Positions 7,678-17,173 of a DNA stretch of 50,879 bases are shown one piece after another. The stretch covers positions 1-50,879 of the forward strand of contig NZ_JASLER010000082.1 of assembly GCF_030151085.1 (NCBI RefSeq), read 5' to 3'. Source of the stretch: Bacteroides sp. GTDB lineage: Bacteria > Bacteroidota > Bacteroidia > Bacteroidales > Bacteroidaceae. The notes under the pieces were generated by a model. That model worked only from the letters and a program-made list of their open reading frames with translations, made no database searches and was not told the DNA's origin. The position numbers and the translations under genes were made by a program. Positions within the stretch are counted from its first letter, which is position 1. Every line of letters begins with the position of its first letter.

Positions 7678-8778
7678 ATGAGTGAAGAAATACAGAATAA
7701 TACTCCACAGCAATCACAAGAAGGACAAGAAATTGATTTGTTGGAACTTGCACTGAAGGTTTGGACAGAGCGTAAATGGGTATTGAAATGTTGTGGATGG
7801 GCAGTACTTATTGGATTAGTTATTGCTTTTAGTATTCCAAAGGAATACACAGCTACAGCAACTATTGCTCCGGAATTGTCTGATGGTAAGAGTGGGGGAG
7901 GACTGTCTTCCCTTGCTGCAATGGCAGGCATTAACATGAATACCTCTTCTGGTGCTGATGCTATTTATCCAGACTTATATCCTGACATAGTGAGTTCTAC
8001 TCCCTTTATCATCGGTCTTTTCAATGTACCGGTAAAAGACTTGAATGGAGAAATTGATACTACCCTTTATTGTTATCTGGATAAACATCAGCGTACTCCG
8101 TGGTGGAGTGTGATAACTTCTGCTCCTTTTAAATTTTTTGGTTGGATTGTTTCTCTGTTCAAAGATGAAGAGGAAAAAAATGGTGTGAAACAGTTTGATC
8201 CTTTTCATTTGACTAAGGATGAGACGAAAATAGTAAAGTTATTGAGTAACTGTATTAATGTCTCAGTTGACAAAAAGACTGGGCTTACCACCTTATCGGT
8301 TACAATGCAGGAGGCTCGTATTGCTGCTTGCCTCACGGATAGTGTAATGTACCGTTTGCAAAATTATGTCACAGATTACCGTACGAACAAAGCACGTCAG
8401 GATTTTGAGTTCCAGAAGGGGCTTTTTGAGCGTAAAAAGAAAGAATATGAGGTAGCTCAGGAAAATTATGCCCAATTTGCTGATGCTAACAAGAATATTA
8501 TTCTTCAGAGTTACCGTGCTGAGCAAGTACGTCTGGAAAATGAGATGAATCTTGCTTATCAAGTCTATACAAGTGTTGCACAGCAGTTACAGATGGCTGA
8601 GGCGAAGGTTCAGGAAATAACCCCAGTCTATACAGTGGTTGAGCCTGCAACAATACCTATCCGTGCATCCAAACCAAGTAAAGCAATGATTCTGATAGGT
8701 ATTGTCTTCTTGACGGGAGTTGCTTGTACCAGTTGGATATTGTTTGGAAAAGATTTTCTTGCGGCTCTTAAAAAATAA
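7678..8778 (+). CDS. Wzz-like chain-length determinant
   Basis: This 366-residue inner-membrane polysaccharide co-polymerase controls capsule chain length and links polymerisation to the export channel. One transmembrane helix lies at ~35-55 (CGWAVLIGLVIAFSIPKEY) and another at ~333-355 (MILIGIVFLTGVACTSW), with the proline-rich approach (TIPIRASKPSKA) typical of the family. The periplasmic part is mixed at first. A charged coiled coil follows at ~240-315 (DFEFQKGLFERKKKEYEVAQ is its start). No tyrosine-kinase domain is fused. It is 9 bp downstream of the Wza-like gene. The 205-bp gap after it is where the AT-rich serotype-specific genes begin. Confidence 0.88.
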   Translation: MSEEIQNNTPQQSQEGQEIDLLELALKVWTERKWVLKCCGWAVLIGLVIAFSIPKEYTATATIAPELSDGKSGGGLSSLAAMAGINMNTSSGADAIYPDLYPDIVSSTPFIIGLFNVPVKDLNGEIDTTLYCYLDKHQRTPWWSVITSAPFKFFGWIVSLFKDEEEKNGVKQFDPFHLTKDETKIVKLLSNCINVSVDKKTGLTTLSVTMQEARIAACLTDSVMYRLQNYVTDYRTNKARQDFEFQKGLFERKKKEYEVAQENYAQFADANKNIILQSYRAEQVRLENEMNLAYQVYTSVAQQLQMAEAKVQEITPVYTVVEPATIPIRASKPSKAMILIGIVFLTGVACTSWILFGKDFLAALKK

Positions 8779-8823
8779 TAGAACAAATTTGCAATATTCA
8801 ATTCTGTATATAGTTTGTATCGT

Positions 8824-8850
8824 AGTCTATTATAAGTATTATTATAGACT
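8824..8850. other. Intergenic hairpin between export and serotype-specific genes
   Basis: AGTCTAT (8824-8830) and ATAGACT (8844-8850) are exact inverted repeats, with further A/T pairing inside. They sit in the 205-bp gap between wzz-like and wzx-like genes. No U-run follows, so intrinsic termination is doubtful; a pause or processing site is possible. Confidence 0.45.
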
Positions 8851-8983
8851 GACTCAAATTTTATGAAACATTTTATTTCTCAGTTCTATTTCGATCAATA
8901 TAGGTGAATTTATAAAATCAGTAAAATATAAACAGTTTGTATAACCATGATTATGTCATTTAAGAAGGTTTCTTCGGTGGTTA

Positions 8984-10534
8984 ATGGTTGATTTCAGTAT
9001 GACAACTATTTCTCAAAATAATAAGCGCATCGCCAAGAACACTATAATGCTTTATATCCGTATGCTGCTAATAATGATAATAACACTTTATACAAGTCGT
9101 ATAGTGCTTCAAGTGTTAGGCGTAACAGACTTTGGTATTTATAATGTAGTAGGCGGTGTTGTGGCTATGTTTTCCGTATTGTCAGGCTCTCTTTCAGCTG
9201 CGATTAGTAGATTTATAACTTTTGAACTTGGCAAAGGAGATAAAGAGAAGTTAAAGAAAGTGTTCTCTACTGCTGTTAATATTCAGTTAGGACTTAGCAT
9301 TGTAATTTTTATTTTGGCTGAAATAGGTGGAGTTTGGTTTTTAAAGGAGAAAATGAATATACCACAAGATAGAATGATGGCTGCGCATTGCGTTTTGCAA
9401 TTTTCAATCTTTACATTTATGATAAATCTAATAAGTGTTCCATACTATGCTGCTATTATAGCTCACGAACGTATGACTGCTTTTGCTTATATTAGTATTA
9501 TTGAGGTAACTATTAAATTAGGTGTTGTATATCTTTTAGTCTATTCTGTTTTCGATAAATTGATGAGTTATGCTGTTCTACTTTTTATTACAGCTTTGAT
9601 TGTCCGCTTTGTTTATGGTTTATATTGTAAACGACATTTTGAAGAATGTACATATCATTTTGTTATGGACAGACCATTAGTAAAAGAAATGACAGGTTTT
9701 GCTGGTTGGAACTTTATAGGTGTTTCCTCTTCCGTTCTACGTGACCAAGGTGTCAATATTGTGATAAATTTGTTTTGCGGACCAGTAGTTAATTCCGCCC
9801 GAGGAATAGCTTTTCAAATTAATTCAGCTATTTGTAGTTTTATATATAACTTTACTACAGCAATAAATCCTCAGATAACAAAATCATATGCTACAGGAAA
9901 TTATAAATATATGATGTCTCTTGTGCAACAGGGTTCTCGTTTCTCTTTTTACCTATTATTATTACTCTCACTTCCTGTGTTGTTTGAAACCAAAATTATC
10001 TTGTCATTATGGCTTAATATTGTACCTGAATATACTGTTGCTTTTACTCGCTTGGTTCTTGTTTTTGCATTAATCGAATCTTTTTCTGCTACTTTGATAA
10101 CGGCTATGCTTGCTACGGGTAATATTAAGAACTATCAACTTTTAGTTGGGGGGATTCAACTTCTTAATTTGCCTCTGTCTTATTTAGTTTTAAAATTAGG
10201 TTTTGCACCTCAAAGTACATTGATTATAGCTATTGGGTTATCTTTGTGTTGTTTGTCTTCCAGGCTATATATGCTTCACGGGATGATAAAACTATCTGTG
10301 AAAAAGTACATGAAAATTGTTCTCCTTAATGCCTTTATAGTTAGTTTACTCTCTTGCTTTTTTCCTATGATAATATATGTTCGTTTTGAAGAAAGTTTGT
10401 CTCGTTTTTTTTTATTGACCTTCATGTGTCTGTGTAATACCCTTTTGGTGGAATATTTTGTAGGTTGCACAAGTTCGGAACGTGCAATGATAGGAAATAA
10501 ATTGTCTCAATTAAAGTCTAAACTTACAAAATGA
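8984..10534 (+). CDS. Wzx-like oligosaccharide flippase
   Basis: This is a 516-residue integral membrane protein with about 12-14 hydrophobic helices from residue ~20 to ~505. It matches the MATE/PST family that flips undecaprenyl-linked repeat units across the inner membrane. Typical features are NKRIAKNTIMLYIRMLLIMI at the start, then LYTSRIVLQVLGVTDFGIYN with its conserved Gly-Asp/Tyr pattern, and LSAAISRFITFELGKGD. The ATG at 8984 adds five residues (MVDFS) before another ATG at 8999; relatives typically begin near the second. The gene is clearly more AT-rich than those upstream. Its stop overlaps the next start (ATGA at 10531-10534), which shows translational coupling. Confidence 0.9.
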   Translation: MVDFSMTTISQNNKRIAKNTIMLYIRMLLIMIITLYTSRIVLQVLGVTDFGIYNVVGGVVAMFSVLSGSLSAAISRFITFELGKGDKEKLKKVFSTAVNIQLGLSIVIFILAEIGGVWFLKEKMNIPQDRMMAAHCVLQFSIFTFMINLISVPYYAAIIAHERMTAFAYISIIEVTIKLGVVYLLVYSVFDKLMSYAVLLFITALIVRFVYGLYCKRHFEECTYHFVMDRPLVKEMTGFAGWNFIGVSSSVLRDQGVNIVINLFCGPVVNSARGIAFQINSAICSFIYNFTTAINPQITKSYATGNYKYMMSLVQQGSRFSFYLLLLLSLPVLFETKIILSLWLNIVPEYTVAFTRLVLVFALIESFSATLITAMLATGNIKNYQLLVGGIQLLNLPLSYLVLKLGFAPQSTLIIAIGLSLCCLSSRLYMLHGMIKLSVKKYMKIVLLNAFIVSLLSCFFPMIIYVRFEESLSRFFLLTFMCLCNTLLVEYFVGCTSSERAMIGNKLSQLKSKLTK

Positions 10535-11691
10535 ATAGAATAAATAAAGCAAAAGAGGATTGTTGCGGTTGTTCTGCGTGTGCAAGTATATGTTTTCATA
10601 AGGCTATTAAGATGGAGCCTGATGGACTGGGATTTCTTTATCCTAAAATTAATGATGACCTCTGCGTTGATTGCGGTTTGTGCGAAAAAGTTTGTTCTTT
10701 CAAGAGTGATTATGACCATTCTACTAATTATGAAACACCATTGGCTTATGCTGTACGTCACAAAGATATGCAGGAAATAGAAACAAGTAGAAGTGGTGCT
10801 GCTTTTATAGCTCTATCAGATATAATAATAAATAATGGTGGCGTGGTATATGGAGCGGGATATGAAGGACACTTTAGAGTTGTCCATAAACGGGCTACCA
10901 GTAAAGAAGAACGTAATGAGTTTAAAGGTTCTAAGTATGTTCAAAGTGATATGAATAATATTTTTTCACAGGTAAGAACTGATTTGAGAGATGGTTTGCA
11001 AGTTGTGTTTAGTGGAACACCTTGTCAAACATCAGGGCTTTTGTCTTATGTAGAAAAGAAACTTAGAATGAATCTTTTTGTGGTAGATATAGTATGTCAC
11101 GGTGTTCCAGCTCCATATATTTGGCACGATTATCTAAACTTTATAGAAAAAAAAGTGGGTGAAGAAGCTATAGCGGTGAATTTTAGAGACAAAGGTCGTT
11201 TTGGATGGTCGGCACACAAGGAGTCATTTACTTTTAGGCGTGGAATTACATATAACTATACTTATACATACGCATTCTATGAACACATAATGTTCCGCAA
11301 GAGTTGTGGAAAATGTAAATTTGCGAATTTGAATCGTCCGTCTGATGTTACTATTGCAGATTTTTGGGGATGGCAGAAAATTGCTCCAGAATTTAATACC
11401 GACAACAAGGGTGTTTCTTTGGTCTTGGTCAATACTCCAAAAGGCAAGGAATGGTTTGATTCGGTGGTAGAAGAAATTAGAAGGAAGGAAGTGAAAATAG
11501 AGAGTGTCATGCAACCTAATTTAATTCACCCGACAGAAATTCATAAACATCGTGATAATTTTGAAAGGGACTATACGCAAAAAGGGTTTATATATGTAAT
11601 GAAAAAATATGGTAATTGTGGCTGGAGGTATAAAGTGAGGAGAAGTTTACTGCTTATCAAAATAATTTTGAAACGAATTACAAGAAGATGA
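10531..11691 (+). CDS. Coenzyme F420 hydrogenase beta-subunit-like Fe-S protein (copy 1)
   Basis: This 386-residue soluble protein has two ferredoxin-type clusters near the N-terminus: Cys11, 14, 17, 21 and Cys45, 48, 51, 55. The F420 hydrogenase/dehydrogenase beta-subunit N- and C-terminal domains follow, with an FSGTPCQTSGL motif and a VCHGVPAPYIWHDY motif. A further Cys pair lies in the KSCGKCKFANLNRPSD segment. Such proteins recur in capsule loci next to polysaccharide pyruvyl transferases, but their redox partner and reaction are not established. The start overlaps the flippase stop by four bases and its own stop overlaps the pyruvyl transferase start, so the three are coupled. A second copy is at 16004. 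The family is certain, the role unknown. Confidence 0.85.
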   Translation: MNRINKAKEDCCGCSACASICFHKAIKMEPDGLGFLYPKINDDLCVDCGLCEKVCSFKSDYDHSTNYETPLAYAVRHKDMQEIETSRSGAAFIALSDIIINNGGVVYGAGYEGHFRVVHKRATSKEERNEFKGSKYVQSDMNNIFSQVRTDLRDGLQVVFSGTPCQTSGLLSYVEKKLRMNLFVVDIVCHGVPAPYIWHDYLNFIEKKVGEEAIAVNFRDKGRFGWSAHKESFTFRRGITYNYTYTYAFYEHIMFRKSCGKCKFANLNRPSDVTIADFWGWQKIAPEFNTDNKGVSLVLVNTPKGKEWFDSVVEEIRRKEVKIESVMQPNLIHPTEIHKHRDNFERDYTQKGFIYVMKKYGNCGWRYKVRRSLLLIKIILKRITRR

Positions 11692-12785
11692 TGAAAATAG
11701 GTATTTTGACTTTTCATTGCGCTCATAATTATGGTGCGGTACTTCAAGCTTATGCTCTTCAGGAATGCTTAAAAGAATTAAATCATGAAGTAGCTATAAT
11801 TGATTATCGTCCAAATTATTTAATAAAACCTTATCAATCTTTTTATATAAGGAGATATATAAGACGCAATATTATTAAGGGGATTTGTTCGTTGATCTTA
11901 GAGCCTTTTCTTTATTCAAAAAGAAAAATTAAATTTCACAATTTCGATAATTTTATAAAAAAGAAGTTGCTCCTTTCAGAATATAGTGGTCTTGAGCATA
12001 CCGATTATGACATGATCGTTTTAGGGAGTGATCAGATTTGGAATCCCAATTTAACTGGTGGAACTTTTGATTCGGTTTATTTTGGAGGAAATTTTAAAGG
12101 GCGAATAGTTTCTTATGCAGCGAGTATGGGTATTGGTGAGATACCTGAAAAGTCAAAAGAAAGAGTAAAAAAGATGCTCCAGAGAATTTATATGATAGGT
12201 GTTCGAGAGATATCAATGATAAGGCCTTTACAGCAACTTTGTTTAAATTCTGAAATTAGTTTGACTCTTGATCCGACGTTGTTGGCTGGAAAGGCTGTTT
12301 TTGATAGAATAAAGGTAACTCCCTTAATAAAGAACCCTTATGTGCTGGTTTACCAAGTTGTAGTAATTCCCGAAACATATAGGATTGCAAATGAGATAGC
12401 TCGACAAATTGGAGCCGAAGTTTTTTATTGTGGAGCTTCTTTAAAAATTAATGTTAAAGATAATTGTGATCAAACAACTTCTCCAGAGGAATTTGTTGGC
12501 TATTTTGCCAATGCTTCGTGTGTCGTAAGTACCTCTTTTCATGGAACTGCTTTTTCTGTAATTTATAATAGACCCTTTTATACAATAAAATTAGGTAGTG
12601 AAACAGATTTGCGCTCTATTTCTTTTCTTAAAAATATAAGTTTGTCTCATCGCATGATAGACAAGGAGAGTTCCCCAATTTTTTCAGAAATAGATTATAC
12701 CGATGCTAACAAACATTTGCATGATATGAGAATGAAATCTTTAGATTTCCTAATATCAGCGACAAAAAAAGATACATTAATATAA
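11688..12785 (+). CDS. Polysaccharide pyruvyl transferase family protein (copy 1)
   Basis: This 365-residue protein is predicted to transfer pyruvate from phosphoenolpyruvate to a sugar as a ketal, adding a carboxylate to the repeat unit. The N-terminus (ILTFHCAHNYGAVLQAYALQ) and VLGSDQIWNPNLTGG are strongly typical of the CsaB/WcaK-like pyruvyl transferase superfamily. The STSFHGTAFSVIYNRPF motif provides the conserved histidine of the C-terminal half. LDPTLL marks the domain hinge. The start overlaps the Fe-S protein stop by four bases (ATGA); a second ATG follows immediately at 11691. The pair is repeated at 14887-17164. The family is sure; the acceptor sugar cannot be read from sequence. 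Confidence 0.87.
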   Translation: MMKIGILTFHCAHNYGAVLQAYALQECLKELNHEVAIIDYRPNYLIKPYQSFYIRRYIRRNIIKGICSLILEPFLYSKRKIKFHNFDNFIKKKLLLSEYSGLEHTDYDMIVLGSDQIWNPNLTGGTFDSVYFGGNFKGRIVSYAASMGIGEIPEKSKERVKKMLQRIYMIGVREISMIRPLQQLCLNSEISLTLDPTLLAGKAVFDRIKVTPLIKNPYVLVYQVVVIPETYRIANEIARQIGAEVFYCGASLKINVKDNCDQTTSPEEFVGYFANASCVVSTSFHGTAFSVIYNRPFYTIKLGSETDLRSISFLKNISLSHRMIDKESSPIFSEIDYTDANKHLHDMRMKSLDFLISATKKDTLI

Positions 12786-12817
12786 TACCATTAGGTATCA
12801 TTTGAACACTATATTTT

Positions 12818-13966
12818 ATGTATTCTTTACCTTATATAATATTTGTCATAATATTTTCTTTGTTGGCATATTTGTCATTTCAATATCGGAGTGTGGAGAA
12901 AAGTAATTATTATATTATTTTCTTATTGTATTTATTCTTTTTAGGCTTTAGGGGATATGTTGGGTCTGACTTTTTTATGTATTATGAAGTGTTTCAATAT
13001 TTGCCTGTTTTTGATGGTAAATGGTCTTTCCAACTATTGAGCGATGTCACGATAGAAAAGGGCTTTTTGTTGTATATGACTCTTGTTAAGAGTATATTCA
13101 ATGATTATTCTTTCTTTGTATTTATAAATACTTTTGTAAATATAATCTGTATTTTAGTTTTTCTGAGGCGTTATTCTTCTAATGTCGCATTGTCATTAAT
13201 TGTATTTTTAGAGATTGGTGGTCTTATATTTGAAACAGATGTTTTGAGAAATATGAAATCTGTTCTGCTATTTATTCTTTCAATAAAATACATAGAACAG
13301 CGCAGGTTGCTTCCATTTCTTACATTTAATCTTATAGGTTTGTCTATGCATAGTTCTGCTATCATTTATTTACCTATGTATTGGTTGATAAATAGACCTA
13401 TAGGATTGAAAACGTTTTGGGTACTATTTATATTGGGAAATATTATATACTTAGGAAAAATACATATTTTATCAATAGCGGTAACTCCTTTTTTGGGCCT
13501 TTTGGGAGGTCGATTTGAATTACTTTCAAATAATTATTTAGACACAGGGATTGTAAGCGATTATGGATTTACTATGGGCTTCTTTCTAAGAATAGCTGTT
13601 GCGGTAATGATAAGCTACTATTATGAAAGAATTAAGGCTTTGCATTCTTATAATATTATATTTATCAATTGTATTTTTATTTATTTACTTTTATTCTGTT
13701 ATTTCAGTGAAATTAGAATTTTGGCCATAAGAATGACTAATTTGTTTTTCTTCTCATATGCAGTCATTATTCCTCAGTTTGTTTATCTATTTCGTGTTCG
13801 GTCTAATCAGATTATTTACATAGGTATAGTTTGTTTAATCTCCATATTAAAAGTGAATGGTAAAATCAATACTCCTATTTATGAATATGATTCTGTACTT
13901 TTTGAGCATAAAGATGCTTATGAAAGGAAAATAAATATTGATGATTTTTATATTGGATTAGAGTAA
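12818..13966 (+). CDS. EpsG/Wzy-like polysaccharide polymerase
   Basis: This 382-residue membrane protein has about ten hydrophobic helices. It matches the EpsG family of O-antigen/capsule polymerases that join lipid-linked repeat units in the periplasm. Typical parts are FFLGFRGYVGSDFFMYYEVF near residues 45-65, a conserved Arg-Gly-x-x-Gly-x-Asp region before the first large loop. LSMHSSAIIYLPMYWLIN follows at ~176-193, with the His-Ser-Ser motif of the family. It is among the most AT-rich genes in the window, usual for Wzy. It is the only candidate polymerase in the locus. The 32-bp gap upstream and 12-bp gap downstream keep it in the operon. Confidence 0.82.
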   Translation: MYSLPYIIFVIIFSLLAYLSFQYRSVEKSNYYIIFLLYLFFLGFRGYVGSDFFMYYEVFQYLPVFDGKWSFQLLSDVTIEKGFLLYMTLVKSIFNDYSFFVFINTFVNIICILVFLRRYSSNVALSLIVFLEIGGLIFETDVLRNMKSVLLFILSIKYIEQRRLLPFLTFNLIGLSMHSSAIIYLPMYWLINRPIGLKTFWVLFILGNIIYLGKIHILSIAVTPFLGLLGGRFELLSNNYLDTGIVSDYGFTMGFFLRIAVAVMISYYYERIKALHSYNIIFINCIFIYLLLFCYFSEIRILAIRMTNLFFFSYAVIIPQFVYLFRVRSNQIIYIGIVCLISILKVNGKINTPIYEYDSVLFEHKDAYERKINIDDFYIGLE

Positions 13967-13978
13967 TATAGTATTGAA

Positions 13979-14887
13979 ATGATTAGTGTTGTTATTCCTT
14001 TGTATAATAAAGAGCACACAGTTCTTAATTGCATTCACTCTGTTTTAAATCAATCTTTCACACAGTTTGAGCTTCTTGTTATTGACGATGGTTCTACAGA
14101 TAACAGTGTAAATGAAGTATCTAAGATTGCAGATGAGAGGATTCGTATTATTCATAAAGCTAATGGCGGTGTATCTAGTGCAAGAAATTTTGGTATAGAA
14201 GTCGCTTCTTTTGAGTTTATTGCATTTTTGGATGCAGATGATTCTTGGGCACCTAACTATTTGGAAGAAGTAGTTAATTTGATACATAAGAATCCTAATT
14301 GTTGCCTCTATGGAGTTAGGCAATTCCAATTGTCACAGAAGGGAGAAAAGTTCTTGTCTGCAACTATTGGAGATATTCCTATTTGTTTTTTCCACAAAAC
14401 AGAGTATTTTGAATATGCGCGGATATCTATTCTTTTTCATGCCTCTGCGATAACAATCAATAAGCAACGGTTGGGCTCACACCATATACTGTTCGATACT
14501 AATCTTAAAAGAGGAGAAGATTTGGATTTCTATTTTCAGATAGCATTAGTAGATGATATGATATTCCTTAACAAACCATTGACTTATTACAATCTTGATG
14601 TTGAAGGAAGTGCAATGAAATCTCTATGTGATATTCGTTATCGATTAATAGGAAATATATCTCGCTATAAATGTGACATGGAAAAATCATTAAGTGTAAG
14701 AACATTTTTTTCTGAATATATTCTTTCTTGTCTTCCTTCACTCATTCGAGATAAAGTATCTTACAAAATAATAGATGAATTGTCATCCTTGATTGATGTT
14801 AAAACTTTACCTCTATCTAAGAGACTCTTTTATTATTTACCCAATTTTATGAAATCGCTAATTTTTAAACTGCTTAAGCGACAGTAA
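13979..14887 (+). CDS. Glycosyltransferase family 2 (GT-A)
   Basis: This 302-residue cytoplasmic enzyme should add one sugar of the repeat unit from a nucleotide donor. The N-terminus SVVIPLYNKEHTVLNCIHSV, then LLVIDDGSTDNS, then GGVSSARNFGI and FLDADD (the metal-binding DxD region, ~81-86) are the standard GT2 signature. RGEDLDFYFQIAL (~178-190) supplies the probable catalytic base motif (ED). The C-terminal ~100 residues are variable and determine specificity. Donor and acceptor cannot be predicted. The stop overlaps the next gene start by one base. Confidence 0.88.
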   Translation: MISVVIPLYNKEHTVLNCIHSVLNQSFTQFELLVIDDGSTDNSVNEVSKIADERIRIIHKANGGVSSARNFGIEVASFEFIAFLDADDSWAPNYLEEVVNLIHKNPNCCLYGVRQFQLSQKGEKFLSATIGDIPICFFHKTEYFEYARISILFHASAITINKQRLGSHHILFDTNLKRGEDLDFYFQIALVDDMIFLNKPLTYYNLDVEGSAMKSLCDIRYRLIGNISRYKCDMEKSLSVRTFFSEYILSCLPSLIRDKVSYKIIDELSSLIDVKTLPLSKRLFYYLPNFMKSLIFKLLKRQ

Positions 14888-16011
14888 TGGAAAATATAGG
14901 AATTATCACTATTCATCGAATATTTAACTATGGATCTGTATTTCAGGCTTATGCTCTTCAAAAAGTGTGTGAGGATTTAGGTTACAGAACAGAAATAATT
15001 GATTATCGCTATCCTAACGTACAGCATCAGAATAATAAGTTTGCGACAATAGGAGATTTTCAATCTAATGAGCCAATATGGATTAAATATCTATTTGTAA
15101 AAGCTTTATTGCGGCAACACCGAGGGATTAATAATTTTGTATATCGGTATCAACATTTATCACCTATGACTTATAATTCTCCAGAAGAACTGAAAAAAAA
15201 TCCTCCTCAGTATGATGTGTATATTACGGGGAGTGATCAACTCTGGAATCCGCGTCATTGTAATGGTGATCCGGCTTTTTTACTTCATTTTGCCCCAGAG
15301 GACGCAATGAAGATTTCTTATGCAGCAAGTGTTGGGGTGGGCAGTATACCTTTGGAATTGCATACACTTTATAAAGAACTATTAGACCGTTATAAGCACA
15401 TCTCGGTGAGAGAAAGTTCTGGTATAAATGTAATACATGACATTACGGGAATGGAAGTAAATGCTGTGCTTGATCCTACACTACTTCTTAATAAAGATGA
15501 GTGGAATAAAATAGCTACACCTAAACGTCTAATAAAGAAAAAATATATACTTTGTTACTACCTCAATTATACATTCGATGCTTTTCCTTATGTGGATAAC
15601 TTGACTGACCATATGCAGAAGCAAACTGGTTATGAAATAGTTCATGTAGCAAGACCTCCACATAAATTAGTTTATTGTCACACAAAGTATCGTGTGGGTG
15701 CATCTCCAGAAGAATTTCTTGCTTTAGTAAGAGATGCAGAAATGATACTTACTACCTCATTTCATGGAACTGCCTTTGCTCTCAACTATGGGAAGCCTTT
15801 GTTGACAGTCGTACAAGATAAAAATGCAAGTGATAGTAGGCAGGTAAGTTTAATGCATAAGCTTAATCTTGACACTCAAATATTATCTGTCAAGGATGCT
15901 TTCCCTGATAAGAGCCTACTTTTCTATAATGTGGACGAAGAACAAATTCGGTTAGAAATATTGCGAAAAGAATCTAAACAGTTTTTGATTAATGCACTCC
16001 GAGATGAATAA
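14887..16011 (+). CDS. Polysaccharide pyruvyl transferase family protein (copy 2)
   Basis: This 374-residue paralogue of the 11688 protein has the same landmarks: IITIHRIFNYGSVFQAYALQ at the start, YITGSDQLWNPRHCNGDP, LDPTLLLNKDEW, and TTSFHGTAFALNYGKPLL. It is predicted to add pyruvate to a sugar. The two copies are clearly diverged and not a recent duplication, so they may act on different sugars or positions. It overlaps the following Fe-S gene by eight bases (ATGAATAA at 16004-16011). Some family members are only pyruvyl-transferase-like in fold, so two pyruvylations are likely but not proven. Confidence 0.86.
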   Translation: MENIGIITIHRIFNYGSVFQAYALQKVCEDLGYRTEIIDYRYPNVQHQNNKFATIGDFQSNEPIWIKYLFVKALLRQHRGINNFVYRYQHLSPMTYNSPEELKKNPPQYDVYITGSDQLWNPRHCNGDPAFLLHFAPEDAMKISYAASVGVGSIPLELHTLYKELLDRYKHISVRESSGINVIHDITGMEVNAVLDPTLLLNKDEWNKIATPKRLIKKKYILCYYLNYTFDAFPYVDNLTDHMQKQTGYEIVHVARPPHKLVYCHTKYRVGASPEEFLALVRDAEMILTTSFHGTAFALNYGKPLLTVVQDKNASDSRQVSLMHKLNLDTQILSVKDAFPDKSLLFYNVDEEQIRLEILRKESKQFLINALRDE

Positions 16012-17164
16012 GATAAAACTCTGTGATTATAAAAGTTGTACGCAGTGTTATGCTTGTCAAACTATTTGTCCTAAAGGATGTATTTCAATGCAAGAAACAA
16101 TAGATGGTTTCTTGATTCCTAAGATAGATTATGAAGCTTGTATAGCGTGTGGAATATGTGTGAAAGCTTGTCATATATTGACTCCAAGTATACAGTGTCA
16201 AACTCCGATACATTCTTATGCTTGTTGGACAAAATTGTTAGCTGATCGTAAAAAAAGCTCTTCAGGGGGTGCATTCTCGGTTATAGCACGAAAGATACTC
16301 AGTTTGCAAGGTCTAGTCTATGGTGCATCAATGTGTGAAGATTTGAAGGTGCGCCACATTGGCATAGAGAGTGTTGACGATTTGATTCGGTTGCAAGGTT
16401 CAAAGTACTTGCAATCCTATGTAGGGAGTATATATAAGGAAATTAGGACACAACTTTGCAAAGGTAGAAAAGTACTTTTTACTGGGACTCCTTGTCAGGT
16501 AGCAGGTTTGCTTACATATTTACATCGAAGGTATGACAATTTATATACCTGTGATATAGTTTGCCATGGGGTGCCTTCGCAGAAGGCATTTGATATTTAT
16601 GTTGACAAGATTGGTCTGAAGGATAAGTGTAAAAATGTGAGTTTTAGATTTACAGATGGCTGGGGATTTCAAATGTCCAAATATTTAGTATTCCCGACTA
16701 AAAATGAATATAGCGATAAAAGAGTGATATTCCCTAAGAATGCCTATTATTTGAGGGCATTTACAAAAGGATTGATGTTTAGTGAAGCTTGCTATGCGTG
16801 TGAATATGCTCGACCAGAAAGAGTGAGTGATATTACTTTAGCTGACTATTGGGGAATAGGTGTGAAGATACCATTCAATCATCCTACATCTAAAGGTGTG
16901 TCTTTGATGTTGGTAAATAGTGAGAAAGCTTTAACGTTGTTGAATGACTGTTCTGATTTATTTATGGAAAAAAGGCCTTTGGTAGAGGCCATAGAGGGTA
17001 ACTATAACCTTTCACATGTTTCAAAAAGGCCGAAGGGCAGAAATACTTATTTTGCAGATTCTCAAAAACTGTCGATAGATACACTATCTGCTAAATATGG
17101 TATTAAATCTTCTATTCGTGATTATTTACGTCTTTTGAAGCAGATGATTAATACATTTAAATAG
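16004..17164 (+). CDS. Coenzyme F420 hydrogenase beta-subunit-like Fe-S protein (copy 2)
   Basis: This is a second Fe-S protein, 386 residues from the ATG at 16004. An ATG at 15992 would add four residues but a longer overlap with the previous gene. Cluster ligands are Cys12, 15, 18, 22 and Cys46, 49, 52, 56. FTGTPCQVAGLLTYL and DIVCHGVPSQKAFDIY match the first copy, as does the ACYACEYARPERVSDITLAD segment. Here the order with its partner is reversed: pyruvyl transferase first, Fe-S protein second. Recurrence of the pair in opposite order suggests a functional link rather than simple tandem duplication. The reaction is unknown. Confidence 0.85.
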   Translation: MNKIKLCDYKSCTQCYACQTICPKGCISMQETIDGFLIPKIDYEACIACGICVKACHILTPSIQCQTPIHSYACWTKLLADRKKSSSGGAFSVIARKILSLQGLVYGASMCEDLKVRHIGIESVDDLIRLQGSKYLQSYVGSIYKEIRTQLCKGRKVLFTGTPCQVAGLLTYLHRRYDNLYTCDIVCHGVPSQKAFDIYVDKIGLKDKCKNVSFRFTDGWGFQMSKYLVFPTKNEYSDKRVIFPKNAYYLRAFTKGLMFSEACYACEYARPERVSDITLADYWGIGVKIPFNHPTSKGVSLMLVNSEKALTLLNDCSDLFMEKRPLVEAIEGNYNLSHVSKRPKGRNTYFADSQKLSIDTLSAKYGIKSSIRDYLRLLKQMINTFK

Positions 17165-17173
17165 AATTCCTTT

